DNA from: Bacteroidota bacterium
GTDB taxonomy: Bacteria; Bacteroidota; Bacteroidia; Chitinophagales; Chitinophagaceae
Assembly: GCA_023409975.1 (NCBI GenBank)
Contig: JAEYQO010000060.1
Span: 1-44,872 of the forward strand
DNA length: 44,872 nt
Direction: 5' to 3'
Shown: positions 1-7,043 of the stretch, one piece after another
Position numbering within the stretch: the stretch's first letter is position 1
How the letters are laid out: each line of letters opens with the position of its first letter
Made by a program: the position numbers and the translations under genes
Notes under the pieces: model-generated
What the model was told of the DNA's origin: nothing
Database searches by the model: none
The model's input: the letters and a program-made list of their open reading frames with translations, nothing else

Positions 1-470
1 AGCAAACCGTTCAGCTCAACCTGAGCAATGCCCTCGAAATCTCTTTCGTAGCTACCAACGGTAACGGATCAACAGTAACGCTTCCTTTCACCACTGTAGC
101 ACACTACGCAAACGGCGTTGAAAGCACTGAACAGGAACTGAAGGTTCGTTCCAACAAGAAATTCAATGTAACAGTAAAGACCAGCGCTGGTAACTTCCAA
201 TTCTCTAACGGTGGAACCGTGGCGAGTTCCAGCATGCCTACTTCCGTTCTGGGTATCGTCGTAAGCGATAACAACACAGGCGGTCAGCTCGGACAGGGGT
301 TCTCTGCCAGCACTTATAAAGCGCTGTCCGCAACGGCACAGGACCTGATCACAAATGCTAACAATGGTGGCAACCAGACTTTCTCAGTAAAGTACAAGGC
401 CACTCCTGGTTTCGCATACCCTGCAGGAACCTACACCACTGATGTCATCTACACAGCGACTCAGCAATAA
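1..470 (+). CDS. Secreted beta-rich surface protein, 3' end only
   Basis: The reading frame is open from the first bases of the window (codons in register with position 3) to a TAA at 468-470, so the start lies upstream. About 155 residues are visible. They are rich in Thr, Ser, Asn, Gly and Val, with alternating hydrophobic residues typical of an all-beta extracellular domain, and end with PAGTYTTDVIYTATQQ. This ending resembles pilin/WxL/DUF4402-like surface proteins that close with a beta strand. No T9SS sorting domain is seen at the C-terminus. A strong terminator follows 27 bases after the stop. Family assignment is inference; secretion cannot be proven because the signal peptide is outside the window. 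Confidence 0.7.
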   Translation, partial: QTVQLNLSNALEISFVATNGNGSTVTLPFTTVAHYANGVESTEQELKVRSNKKFNVTVKTSAGNFQFSNGGTVASSSMPTSVLGIVVSDNNTGGQLGQGFSASTYKALSATAQDLITNANNGGNQTFSVKYKATPGFAYPAGTYTTDVIYTATQQ

Positions 471-497
471 TCCCGGATCTTTTTTTATGTATATAGA

Positions 498-521
498 GGC
501 CCGCTTTCCAGCGGGCCTTTT
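498..521 (+). terminator. Rho-independent terminator of the surface protein gene
   Basis: A perfect 7-bp stem GGCCCGC / GCGGGCC (498-504 and 511-517) with a 6-base loop is followed by TTTT. It sits just downstream of the surface-protein stop codon. Confidence 0.85.
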
Positions 522-599
522 ACTTTTGATGTTAGTCCCAGGCAATGTGGGTACTGAGTTTTTCAGTCATTAGCTGCACGTGATGGCTTATAGTTACCC

Positions 600-682
600 A
601 AGGAGTCAGTAAGGGGTACGCAATAGAATAGGGAGTATAGAGGGAGTATATAGGGAGGTCATAGGGAGTATATAGGGAGTAC
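600..682. repeat. 11-bp period tandem array, core unit ATAGGGAGTAT
   Basis: Five consecutive 11-base units read ATAGGGAGTAT (628), AGAGGGAGTAT (639), ATAGGGAGGTC (650), ATAGGGAGTAT (661) and ATAGGGAGTAC (672). Two more divergent 11-mers, AAGGAGTCAGT (600) and AAGGGGTACGC (611), precede them, separated by 6 bases. An 11-base period cannot be a coding repeat in one frame. Function unknown. Confidence 0.85.
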
Positions 683-805
683 GGCATCCTCAGTAACAGT
701 CGTATTCAAAACTTCGTTGAATCGTTCGCGGTGATTCAGTTGGTAAGATGTAAAATATGTTGCTAACTGTTACGATTAATCGACACACGATTATCCGATT
801 TAAAA

Positions 806-1078
806 CCGTTCAACGATTAAACGATTCAACAGTTCAACAGTTCAACAAACTACACGATTAAACGATTAAACGGTTCAACAGTTCAACAACTACACGGTTC
901 AACGATTAAACAGTTCAATAACTACACGATTCAACGGTTCAATAGTTCAACAATTAAACGGTTCAACAGTTCAACGATTACACGATTAAACGGTTCAACA
1001 GTTCAACAACTACACGATTCAACGATTAAACGATTCAACGATTAAACAATTAAACGATTAAACAATTAAACAATTGAA
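806..1078. repeat. 8-bp period degenerate tandem array, 34 units
   Basis: The whole 273 bases divide into 34 consecutive octamers with one 9-base exception at 846-854. The commonest units are CGATTAAA, CGATTCAA, CGGTTCAA, CAGTTCAA, CAATTAAA and CAACTACA; every unit ends in A and most end in AA. The block CGATTAAA-CGGTTCAA-CAGTTCAA-CAACTACA occurs at 863-894 and again at 983-1014, exactly 15 units apart, which suggests segmental duplication inside the array. The last unit (1071-1078) directly abuts the fabD stop codon. No spacers or flanking cas genes exist, so it is not CRISPR. Confidence 0.92.
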
Positions 1079-1960
1079 TCAACCAATCCCATCCGTGGCC
1101 ACCTCACGATGGATCTTTTTAACCAGTCCCTGTAAAACATTACCCGGACCCACTTCTGTAAAACGACCGACTCCGTTTTCTACCATCTTCTGAATGGTCT
1201 GAGTCCAACGTACAGGAGCAGTCAATTGGTTGATCAGGTTTTGCTTGATCATTCCAGGATCGATATAAGGATGGGCATCCACGTTCTGATATACGGGACA
1301 GGTGGGGTTATGAAAATGGGTATTCATGATCGCCTCCTGCAGTTCTTCCTTGGCCGGAGCCATTAGTGGGGAATGAAACGCGCCGCCTACCTGTAACACC
1401 AGGGCCCGCTTTGCCCCCGCAGCTTTCAATTTTTCGCAGGCAATATTGATTCCCTCGAGGCTTCCGCTGATAACCAATTGTCCCGGACTGTTGTAATTCG
1501 CCGGAACGACCACTTCATCCTGAATCTCCGATAGAACCTGCTCGATCACCTGATCTTCAAGACCCAGTACAGCAGCCATTGTGGAAGGGTGCTGTTCACA
1601 GGCTTTCTGCATGGCTTCCGCTCGTCTGGAGACAAGCTTCAATCCATCATCGAAGGATAACACTCTGTTTGCAACAAGCGCACTGAATTCACCCAGCGAA
1701 TGGCCAGCTACCATATCCGGTTTCAATCCCTCAGTAGTTTCAAAGGAAATCACAGAATGAAGAAAAACCGCAGGCTGGGTAACCCGCGTCTGCTTCAGAT
1801 CCTCCTCGGTACCATGGAACATGATGTCTGTAATCCGGAACCCCAGCACCTCATTAGCCCGCTCGAAAAACTCCTTTGCAATGGTGCTTTCATCATACAG
1901 TTTTTTACCCATTCCCGGATACTGTGCTCCCTGACCAGGGAATATATACGCATGTTTCAT
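1079..1960 (-). CDS. fabD: Malonyl-CoA:ACP transacylase
   Basis: 293 residues, the normal FabD length. It moves the malonyl group from CoA to acyl carrier protein, supplying fatty-acid elongation in the cytoplasm. Visible motifs are the N-terminal FPGQGAQYPGMG and the nucleophile elbow GHSLGEFSALVA with the catalytic Ser; GGAFHSPLM carries the catalytic His. The ATG at 1960 is right at the start of the family core. A Bacteroidota promoter lies 19 bases upstream, divergent from ytxJ. Its 3' end touches the 8-bp array with no terminator, so the mRNA tail would contain the array complement. Confidence 0.96.
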   Translation of the reverse strand: MKHAYIFPGQGAQYPGMGKKLYDESTIAKEFFERANEVLGFRITDIMFHGTEEDLKQTRVTQPAVFLHSVISFETTEGLKPDMVAGHSLGEFSALVANRVLSFDDGLKLVSRRAEAMQKACEQHPSTMAAVLGLEDQVIEQVLSEIQDEVVVPANYNSPGQLVISGSLEGINIACEKLKAAGAKRALVLQVGGAFHSPLMAPAKEELQEAIMNTHFHNPTCPVYQNVDAHPYIDPGMIKQNLINQLTAPVRWTQTIQKMVENGVGRFTEVGPGNVLQGLVKKIHREVATDGIG

Positions 1961-1978
1961 TTGAAGACTTTATAGCAG

Positions 1979-2010
1979 CGAAAATAAAGCCATTCAGCGC
2001 AAAGCACAAA
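1979..2010 (-). promoter_or_regulatory. Predicted fabD promoter
   Basis: On the minus strand a TTTG (-33 element, 2007-2010) is followed after 20 bases by TATTTTCG (1979-1986), one mismatch from the Bacteroidota -7 consensus TAnnTTTG. The predicted transcript would start near 1973 with a leader of about 12 bases. Confidence 0.6.
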
Positions 2011-2027
2011 ACTGCCGTGGTCTGGTC

Positions 2028-2058
2028 TTTGTTCCGGGAAGTGATTGAACTAACTTTG
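2028..2058 (+). promoter_or_regulatory. Predicted ytxJ promoter
   Basis: TTTG at 2028-2031, a 19-base spacer and an exact -7 element TAACTTTG at 2051-2058. The ATG of ytxJ is only 7 bases after the final G, so the transcript is predicted to be leaderless or nearly so. It overlaps the divergent fabD regulatory region. Confidence 0.7.
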
Positions 2059-2064
2059 AGGAAC

Positions 2065-2400
2065 ATGCAATGGGAACAACTTACGGAAGAGGCACAGCTG
2101 GAAAAGATTAAGGAACAAAGCTTTCAGCAACCGGTAGTCATTTTCAAACACAGCACACGTTGTTCAATTTCGGCGATGGCGCTCAACAGAGTTGAACGTG
2201 CGGATACACCCACCGGTGCTGTCTGGTATTTTCTCGACCTTTTGAAGCACCGTAATATCTCGAATAAAATTGCAGAGATGTTCCAGGTTCATCATGAATC
2301 GCCTCAGGTGCTCCTTATAAAACACGGGGAATGCATTTACGACGAGAGCCACAATGGTATTCAAATGGAAGAAATCCAGGAAGTTCTGGAAAGCAATTAG
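2065..2400 (+). CDS. ytxJ: Bacillithiol-system redox protein YtxJ-like
   Basis: 111 residues with a thioredoxin-like layout. The single reactive Cys lies in FKHSTRCSISAMA, matching the YtxJ pattern of a monothiol CPIS-like site near residue 34; the C-terminal half has the PQVLLIKHGE strand. The family is proposed to act as a bacillithiol-dependent monothiol redoxin. The frame extends upstream into fabD, but the start is set at 2065 because a promoter ends at 2058 and homology begins there. It converges on the MATE gene with a 4-base stop overlap. Function in this organism is inferred from family membership. Confidence 0.85.
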   Translation: MQWEQLTEEAQLEKIKEQSFQQPVVIFKHSTRCSISAMALNRVERADTPTGAVWYFLDLLKHRNISNKIAEMFQVHHESPQVLLIKHGECIYDESHNGIQMEEIQEVLESN

Positions 2401-3728
2401 ATATTCTTCCCTCTCCATTTCCCACTGCGCAGGAAAATAAACGATATCAACAGCAGTGAGCTCCAATAGACAAACTCTGAGCCCCAGGCCCAGGAAAGAG
2501 ATAGGCGCATCCGCTCTATAACGATATAACAGTACAGCACGTACAGGACTACGCAAAAAATCTCTATTGTCATATTGATTAAGGTACTCCCTGTACCCAC
2601 GACTGCATTGAAGACAACTGTTGACACTGACATGACCAGCGTCGAGATGAGAACGACGTGCAGGGCAGGCTGTGCGAATTCTACGAGAAAAGGATCATTT
2701 CGAAAAGCTGAAACGAGATCTCTTGAGAACAAAAAGACCGGGAGACAAACAGCCGCGGCATAGATCAGGCTCATTCTGGCTATTTTCCAGGTCAGATAGC
2801 TGACAAGTCGGCTCTTGCCCTGACCGATGATATTACTCACCATTGTATTACTGGCTGCAGCGAAGGCCCAGATGCCTACCCAGATCATTCCGAACATGCT
2901 CCTCAGGATCTGGGAGGCGGCGAGCTCCTTATTGCCAAGATGCTCCACATATATGAAAAAAATCTGCCACCCACCGATGCTGAAAATATACTGCAGAATT
3001 AATGGCGTAGCGATCTTCAGACTATTACCGGCCAATTTTCGATTAAGGTACAGGTGTTTTTGAAAAGGGTATGTTACCTGAAACCGGTTGAAAAAATATA
3101 CCGTACACATGATGATGCAGGTTACTACCTCAGCTAAAACTGAAGCGAGGGCTGCACCTTTCAGACCTATTTCCGGGAAAGGTCCATAGCCGAAGATTAA
3201 GAAATAGTCGAGAATAATATTGGTTGCTGTCCCTGCAAGGGCGCCATAGATTAAGAACCTGGATCGTTGAATAGCAATGAAAAAAGCATTGAACAACTGG
3301 CTCAGCATCAAAAATGGCAAGCCCCATACCCTTTGATAAAGAAATGATACTGAGAGCCTTATATTCTCAGAATCGCGTAGGCTTGTTCCGAAAATCAAAG
3401 GAGCGAATACCAGTGCCACGAGGATCATTGAGATGCTTACGCCTACCGACAAAAGCAGTCCGGTGCTTAGCGTCCTCGTGACACCCTCCGGATCCTGTTC
3501 GCCTGCTCTTCTGGCCATCAATATCTGCATGCCGTTGCTCAGACCATAGCCAACCATGGACAAGGCGAGGTAAAACACTCCTGCTACCCCTATCACCCGC
3601 AATTCAGCCTCTCCGTAGTGCCCCAGAAACACTGCATTAGCCAGATAACTGATCTGTGGGATCAGGAGGGCGATAAGGATCGGAAAAGCGAGCCGGAGAA
3701 TTGATCTGTTTGTTGCAATGACTTTCAA
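2397..3728 (-). CDS. MATE family efflux transporter
   Basis: 443 residues of almost continuous hydrophobic helices (about 12), the size and layout of MATE/NorM/DinF cation-coupled drug or metabolite exporters of the inner membrane. The N-terminus (LRLAFPILIALLIPQISYLA) is the typical first helix. The only plausible start is TTG at 3728: no ATG lies between the -7 element (3755-3762) and the first helix. The substrate cannot be told. The final codons overlap ytxJ tail to tail. Confidence 0.9.
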   Translation of the reverse strand: MKVIATNRSILRLAFPILIALLIPQISYLANAVFLGHYGEAELRVIGVAGVFYLALSMVGYGLSNGMQILMARRAGEQDPEGVTRTLSTGLLLSVGVSISMILVALVFAPLIFGTSLRDSENIRLSVSFLYQRVWGLPFLMLSQLFNAFFIAIQRSRFLIYGALAGTATNIILDYFLIFGYGPFPEIGLKGAALASVLAEVVTCIIMCTVYFFNRFQVTYPFQKHLYLNRKLAGNSLKIATPLILQYIFSIGGWQIFFIYVEHLGNKELAASQILRSMFGMIWVGIWAFAAASNTMVSNIIGQGKSRLVSYLTWKIARMSLIYAAAVCLPVFLFSRDLVSAFRNDPFLVEFAQPALHVVLISTLVMSVSTVVFNAVVGTGSTLINMTIEIFCVVLYVLYCYIVIERMRLSLSWAWGSEFVYWSSLLLISFIFLRSGKWRGKNI

Positions 3729-3754
3729 GCCTGTCGGCGGTTTCAGCCGGAGCG

Positions 3755-3762
3755 CAAAAATA
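3755..3762 (-). promoter_or_regulatory. Predicted -7 element of the MATE gene
   Basis: The minus strand reads TATTTTTG, an exact TAnnTTTG match, 26 bases before the TTG start. No good -33 element was recognised. It supports the unusual TTG start. Confidence 0.5.
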
Positions 3763-3845
3763 GGATTTGGTTATGAGGGCTCCTTAAAACTTCAGCTAAG
3801 GCGAATTTCCTGTTTCTGTCAAATTGTTCTATAATTGTGCGGTCT

Positions 3846-4688
3846 ATGTCAGAGGTACTCCAAAATACCGGCAATAGCTTCGTTTATAATGTTCACGAGG
3901 GAGAGAGTCTGCTTGGTCAGGTTTCGAGGGTCATCTGTATCATCCTGCCCCGGGGGTTTGTAGCTGCCGGATTCAGTGAACGTGGTGACCTGCTCATGAT
4001 CCGATATAAGGAATACGACACCAGTTTACCCACCTGGATTGTCGATTTCTATGAACATCATTTTATTGAAGAACCTCTGCTAACCCGGCCGGACGCTGTA
4101 GTAGCAGTCTTTTTTGGTACTGAGAAATACCTGATCAGTCCCAATGAATATTTTGATGAGCAGATTGCAAAACGATGGATGCAACAGCTTTATTTTATTG
4201 AAGATGGCGAAATCATTGCATCACATCCGATTCCGGAAGACCGGGCCCGCTATATATTTGCGGTACCTGGAACAATGAAAGGTCTGGCTAACCGATATTT
4301 TCCCCAGGCGAATCTGTTGCCGCTTGCTGTCTATCAGTTTACACACCGCCAGAAATCAGATGTAACTGTGCAGTGTTGCATTACACCGGAACAGGTATAT
4401 GCGACACTCTACAGAAATAAAAAGCTGTTGTGGCACCAGGTGTTCAGTTATCTCAATGGTGAGGACATAGCCTATCAGATAAAGCTGGCCTGTACAGAGT
4501 TTGACATCCAGTCGGATGAGATCGCTGTTGAGTGCAGTTTGATACATATCGGGCTGAATTCTGTCCTGGAGTCACTTTCCCAGTATTTCAACAATATTCG
4601 TCAGACAGAAGCGGGCATGATGAGTAGCAACAAGATCTGGATGCCGTCCATCAGTCTCTTACAAAGACTTTACGTATGCGCATTGTAG
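3846..4688 (+). CDS. DUF3822 family protein
   Basis: 280 residues, soluble. It matches the DUF3822 family, which in Bacteroidota usually lies directly upstream of rsmD and coaD, as here. Its fold appears related to the actin-like ATPase/type IV pilus PilM group, but the biochemical role is not known. The start is placed at ATG 3846; an in-frame GTG at 3837 would sit inside the predicted -7 element (TATAATTG, 3830-3837). The end overlaps rsmD by 13 bases, so the three genes form one operon with translational coupling. Confidence 0.85.
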   Translation: MSEVLQNTGNSFVYNVHEGESLLGQVSRVICIILPRGFVAAGFSERGDLLMIRYKEYDTSLPTWIVDFYEHHFIEEPLLTRPDAVVAVFFGTEKYLISPNEYFDEQIAKRWMQQLYFIEDGEIIASHPIPEDRARYIFAVPGTMKGLANRYFPQANLLPLAVYQFTHRQKSDVTVQCCITPEQVYATLYRNKKLLWHQVFSYLNGEDIAYQIKLACTEFDIQSDEIAVECSLIHIGLNSVLESLSQYFNNIRQTEAGMMSSNKIWMPSISLLQRLYVCAL

Positions 4689-5221
4689 GTGGTGAGTTTA
4701 GTGGTCGCAGATTCAACCCGCCCTCTGGAATCCCTGCCCGTCCCACAACTGATGTAGCGAAAGAGGGTCTTTTCAATACCCTGGAGAACATGTTGGATCT
4801 GGAGGGAATTCGCACCTGTGATATTTTTGGTGGTACCGGCAGCATCAGTTATGAATTAGCCTCCAGAGGCGCCGCAGATCTCACCATCATTGAACGCGAC
4901 CCGGCCAGCATTAACTTCATTAAGAAAACTGCTGTTGCTTTAGGAATTGCTGAAAAAATGCACATCATTCGTGGTGATGTTTTTAAGTTCATGAAGCAGA
5001 ACAGGGAAAAATTCCATTTCATATTCGCAGGTCCTCCCTATGCCCTTGAGAACATTGATGATCTGCCGTTAATAGTGTTTGAAAAACAAATGCTTTTGCC
5101 AGAGGGTATTTTCGTACTCGAGCACACTCCTAGAAATGACTACCAGCATCACCCGCGTTTTCTCAGAATGAAAAACTACGGAACAACAGTATTTACTTTT
5201 TTCACTCAACCGAAAGGATAA
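4676..5221 (+). CDS. rsmD: 16S rRNA (guanine-966-N2)-methyltransferase
   Basis: 181 residues. RsmD methylates G966 of 16S rRNA using S-adenosylmethionine. The N-terminal MRIVGGEFSGRRF and PTTDVAKEGLFNTL blocks are diagnostic, and DIFGGTGSISYELASRG is the SAM-binding motif I. The catalytic motif IV, usually D/N-P-P-Y/F, reads AGPPY here, with Gly where Asp or Asn is expected. The stop TAA shares its last A with the ATG of coaD. The function call is firm at family level; the motif IV change deserves an alignment. Confidence 0.92.
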   Translation: MRIVGGEFSGRRFNPPSGIPARPTTDVAKEGLFNTLENMLDLEGIRTCDIFGGTGSISYELASRGAADLTIIERDPASINFIKKTAVALGIAEKMHIIRGDVFKFMKQNREKFHFIFAGPPYALENIDDLPLIVFEKQMLLPEGIFVLEHTPRNDYQHHPRFLRMKNYGTTVFTFFTQPKG

Positions 5222-5700
5222 TGAAACGCGTTTGTCTTTTCCCCGGCACCTTCGATCCCATCACAAAAGGGCATGTTGATGTCATAACCCGTGCAGCCCC
5301 CTTATTTGATGAACTGATTATTGGGATCGGCACGAATTCCTCTAAACAACCGATGTTTTCTGTAGAGGAAAGATGTGGATGGATCAATAAGATCTTTGCA
5401 AACAACCCCGTGGTGCATGCTGTTGGTTATCAGGGACTCACGATAGACTACTGCCGTGAGATTGGTGCGCACTACATTCTTCGGGGCATCAGGTACATTG
5501 CTGACTTTGAATACGAGAAAGCGATTGCTGATATGAACCGGATGCTGGCCCCGGAGATTGAAACACTTTTCCTGACTTGTTCTCCGGAATATTCTACCAT
5601 CTCCTCAACACTAGTTCGGGACGTTATACGGAACAAGGGAAACTATAAACTCTTTGTACCTGAACCCGTAGAAATTCCCGCCGACTTCTCCACCCGATAA
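5221..5700 (+). CDS. coaD: Phosphopantetheine adenylyltransferase
   Basis: 159 residues, the usual length. It transfers AMP from ATP to 4'-phosphopantetheine, the penultimate step of coenzyme A synthesis. The nucleotidyltransferase signature is present: FPGTFDPITKGH with T15-x-G17-H18, RGIRYIADFEYE, and the late YSTISSTLVRDV block. It is translationally coupled to rsmD (TAATG overlap) and ends 3 bases before the stop of the convergent proline dehydrogenase gene. Confidence 0.97.
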   Translation: MKRVCLFPGTFDPITKGHVDVITRAAPLFDELIIGIGTNSSKQPMFSVEERCGWINKIFANNPVVHAVGYQGLTIDYCREIGAHYILRGIRYIADFEYEKAIADMNRMLAPEIETLFLTCSPEYSTISSTLVRDVIRNKGNYKLFVPEPVEIPADFSTR

Positions 5701-5703
5701 CAG

Positions 5704-6879
5704 CTACTGCTTTTCCTGTTTTCTGCGTTCCAACTCTTTGTTAATCAATAACAGCTCGCGGCTTGACTGTCCGCCTACACTGGTATTTTCCTGAGCCCGC
5801 CGCATAAGATAAGGAATCACGTCTCTGACCGGTCCATAAGGCAGATACTTCGCTACATTAAACCCGGAATCAGCCAGATTAAAGGAGATATTGTCGCTCA
5901 TCCCGAAAAGTTGAGAAAACCAAACCCTTTGATGACCGGAAGGAATTCCCTTTTCTGACATAAACCGGGCTGCCAGCAGGCAACTCTTCTCGTTATGTGT
6001 TCCTATAAAAGCGGAAATTTCAGAAAGTCGTTCCAGACAGAACACCAGTCCGTCATCATAATCGCGGTCGGTAGATGCTTTATCGGGTTGTATTGGAGAG
6101 GGGTATCCCTTTTCAGCAGCACGCTGGCGTTCCTTTTCCATATAGGCACCCCGTACCAGCTTGGCACCCAGTACATATCCTTTCTCCCTTGCAGTTTGGT
6201 AACATTGTTTCAGATACGCCAGAGTGCCATGGCAATAAAACTGAAACGTATTGAAGACAATAGCCTCATCTTTATTGTGGCGTTCCATCATCGTGTCAAC
6301 TAACTGATTAACAGCTTCCTGGATCCAGGTTTCTTCAGCATCTACCAGTACCATCACCCGGAGCGCTGCGGCTTCTTTGCAAATCTGCGCTACACGATCT
6401 GCAACACGCCCCCATTCTTCCTGTTCGGCCGTGGTAAGCGTTGCCCCTTCGTGAACCTTTTCCATCAGACTGAAACGCGCGAAACCGGTGACTTTCAGAC
6501 TGATAAACGGTATGTTCTTATTATTGGCAGCAAACCTGACGGCGCGGATGAATTCGGGCACTGCGCGGTCGAATTCCGCTTCAGCTTCCTTCCCCTCTAC
6601 CCCATAATCCAGAATGACTCCTACCTGGTATTTTGACAATACGGCGGCAGTTTCTGCAGCTTCTTCCATGGTCTCTCCCCCACAGAACTGCTTAAAGATG
6701 GTTTTTTTGATGATGCCATCAACCGGAAGTCTCAGTTTTATAGCCCATTGGGTCAGATCCATCCCCAACCTGGTGAGTGTTGGGGAGCCCATGGAAGCAA
6801 ATAGAAACTGTGCCTGTTTGAGATCTCTTGTTGATTTATATTGGAATGCGATGTTTGTATTATCAAACTGTGGTAGCAT
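5704..6879 (-). CDS. Proline dehydrogenase family protein
   Basis: 391 residues from ATG 6879. It belongs to the FAD-dependent PRODH barrel that oxidises proline to pyrroline-5-carboxylate. Recognisable blocks are LGAKLVRGAYMEKER, GTHNEKSCLLAARFM and FSQLFGMSDNISFNLA, all in the C-terminal half. It is a stand-alone enzyme without the aldehyde dehydrogenase half of PutA. The frame stays open for another 30 codons upstream, but an exact -7 promoter element at 6898-6905 lies within that extension, so the shorter start is preferred. Confidence 0.9.
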   Translation of the reverse strand: MLPQFDNTNIAFQYKSTRDLKQAQFLFASMGSPTLTRLGMDLTQWAIKLRLPVDGIIKKTIFKQFCGGETMEEAAETAAVLSKYQVGVILDYGVEGKEAEAEFDRAVPEFIRAVRFAANNKNIPFISLKVTGFARFSLMEKVHEGATLTTAEQEEWGRVADRVAQICKEAAALRVMVLVDAEETWIQEAVNQLVDTMMERHNKDEAIVFNTFQFYCHGTLAYLKQCYQTAREKGYVLGAKLVRGAYMEKERQRAAEKGYPSPIQPDKASTDRDYDDGLVFCLERLSEISAFIGTHNEKSCLLAARFMSEKGIPSGHQRVWFSQLFGMSDNISFNLADSGFNVAKYLPYGPVRDVIPYLMRRAQENTSVGGQSSRELLLINKELERRKQEKQ

Positions 6880-6897
6880 AAAACGCTTAGTGTCACG

Positions 6898-6905
6898 CAA
6901 AAGTA
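6898..6905 (-). promoter_or_regulatory. Predicted -7 element of the proline dehydrogenase gene
   Basis: The minus strand reads TACTTTTG, an exact TAnnTTTG match, 18 bases before the ATG at 6879. It decides the start codon choice for the gene. Confidence 0.6.
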
Positions 6906-6976
6906 AATCCCTTTCCGAAAGCAGAAAAATATGCCTGAAAAGGGGGTCAGGGAACCAACCGCGCGGCAAAATTTTT

Positions 6977-7009
6977 TTGTCTTCAATCTTGTAAGTATTT
7001 TTACCTTTA
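6977..7009 (+). promoter_or_regulatory. Predicted promoter of the T9SS protein at 7044
   Basis: TTG at 6977-6979, a 22-base spacer and TACCTTTA at 7002-7009 (one mismatch to TAnnTTTG). The leader before ATG 7044 would be about 30 bases. Confidence 0.5.
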
Positions 7010-7043
7010 CGCTAACTAAACATTGTTTTTAAACTTCAGTAAA

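Larger units (their letters stand above)
522..1078. other. Gene-free pocket between convergent genes, dominated by tandem arrays
   Basis: No credible coding frame is present. The stretch contains an 11-bp period array (628-682, with two weaker units before it) and an 8-bp period array (806-1078). The sequence from 683 to 805 shows only scattered fragments resembling the 8-bp units (for example CGATTAAT, CGATTATC), as if the array had decayed on its left side. No fabD terminator hairpin was found here. Confidence 0.7.

Noticed and set aside
806..1078. CRISPR array
   Set aside because: The units are contiguous 8-mers without spacers and there are no cas genes nearby.
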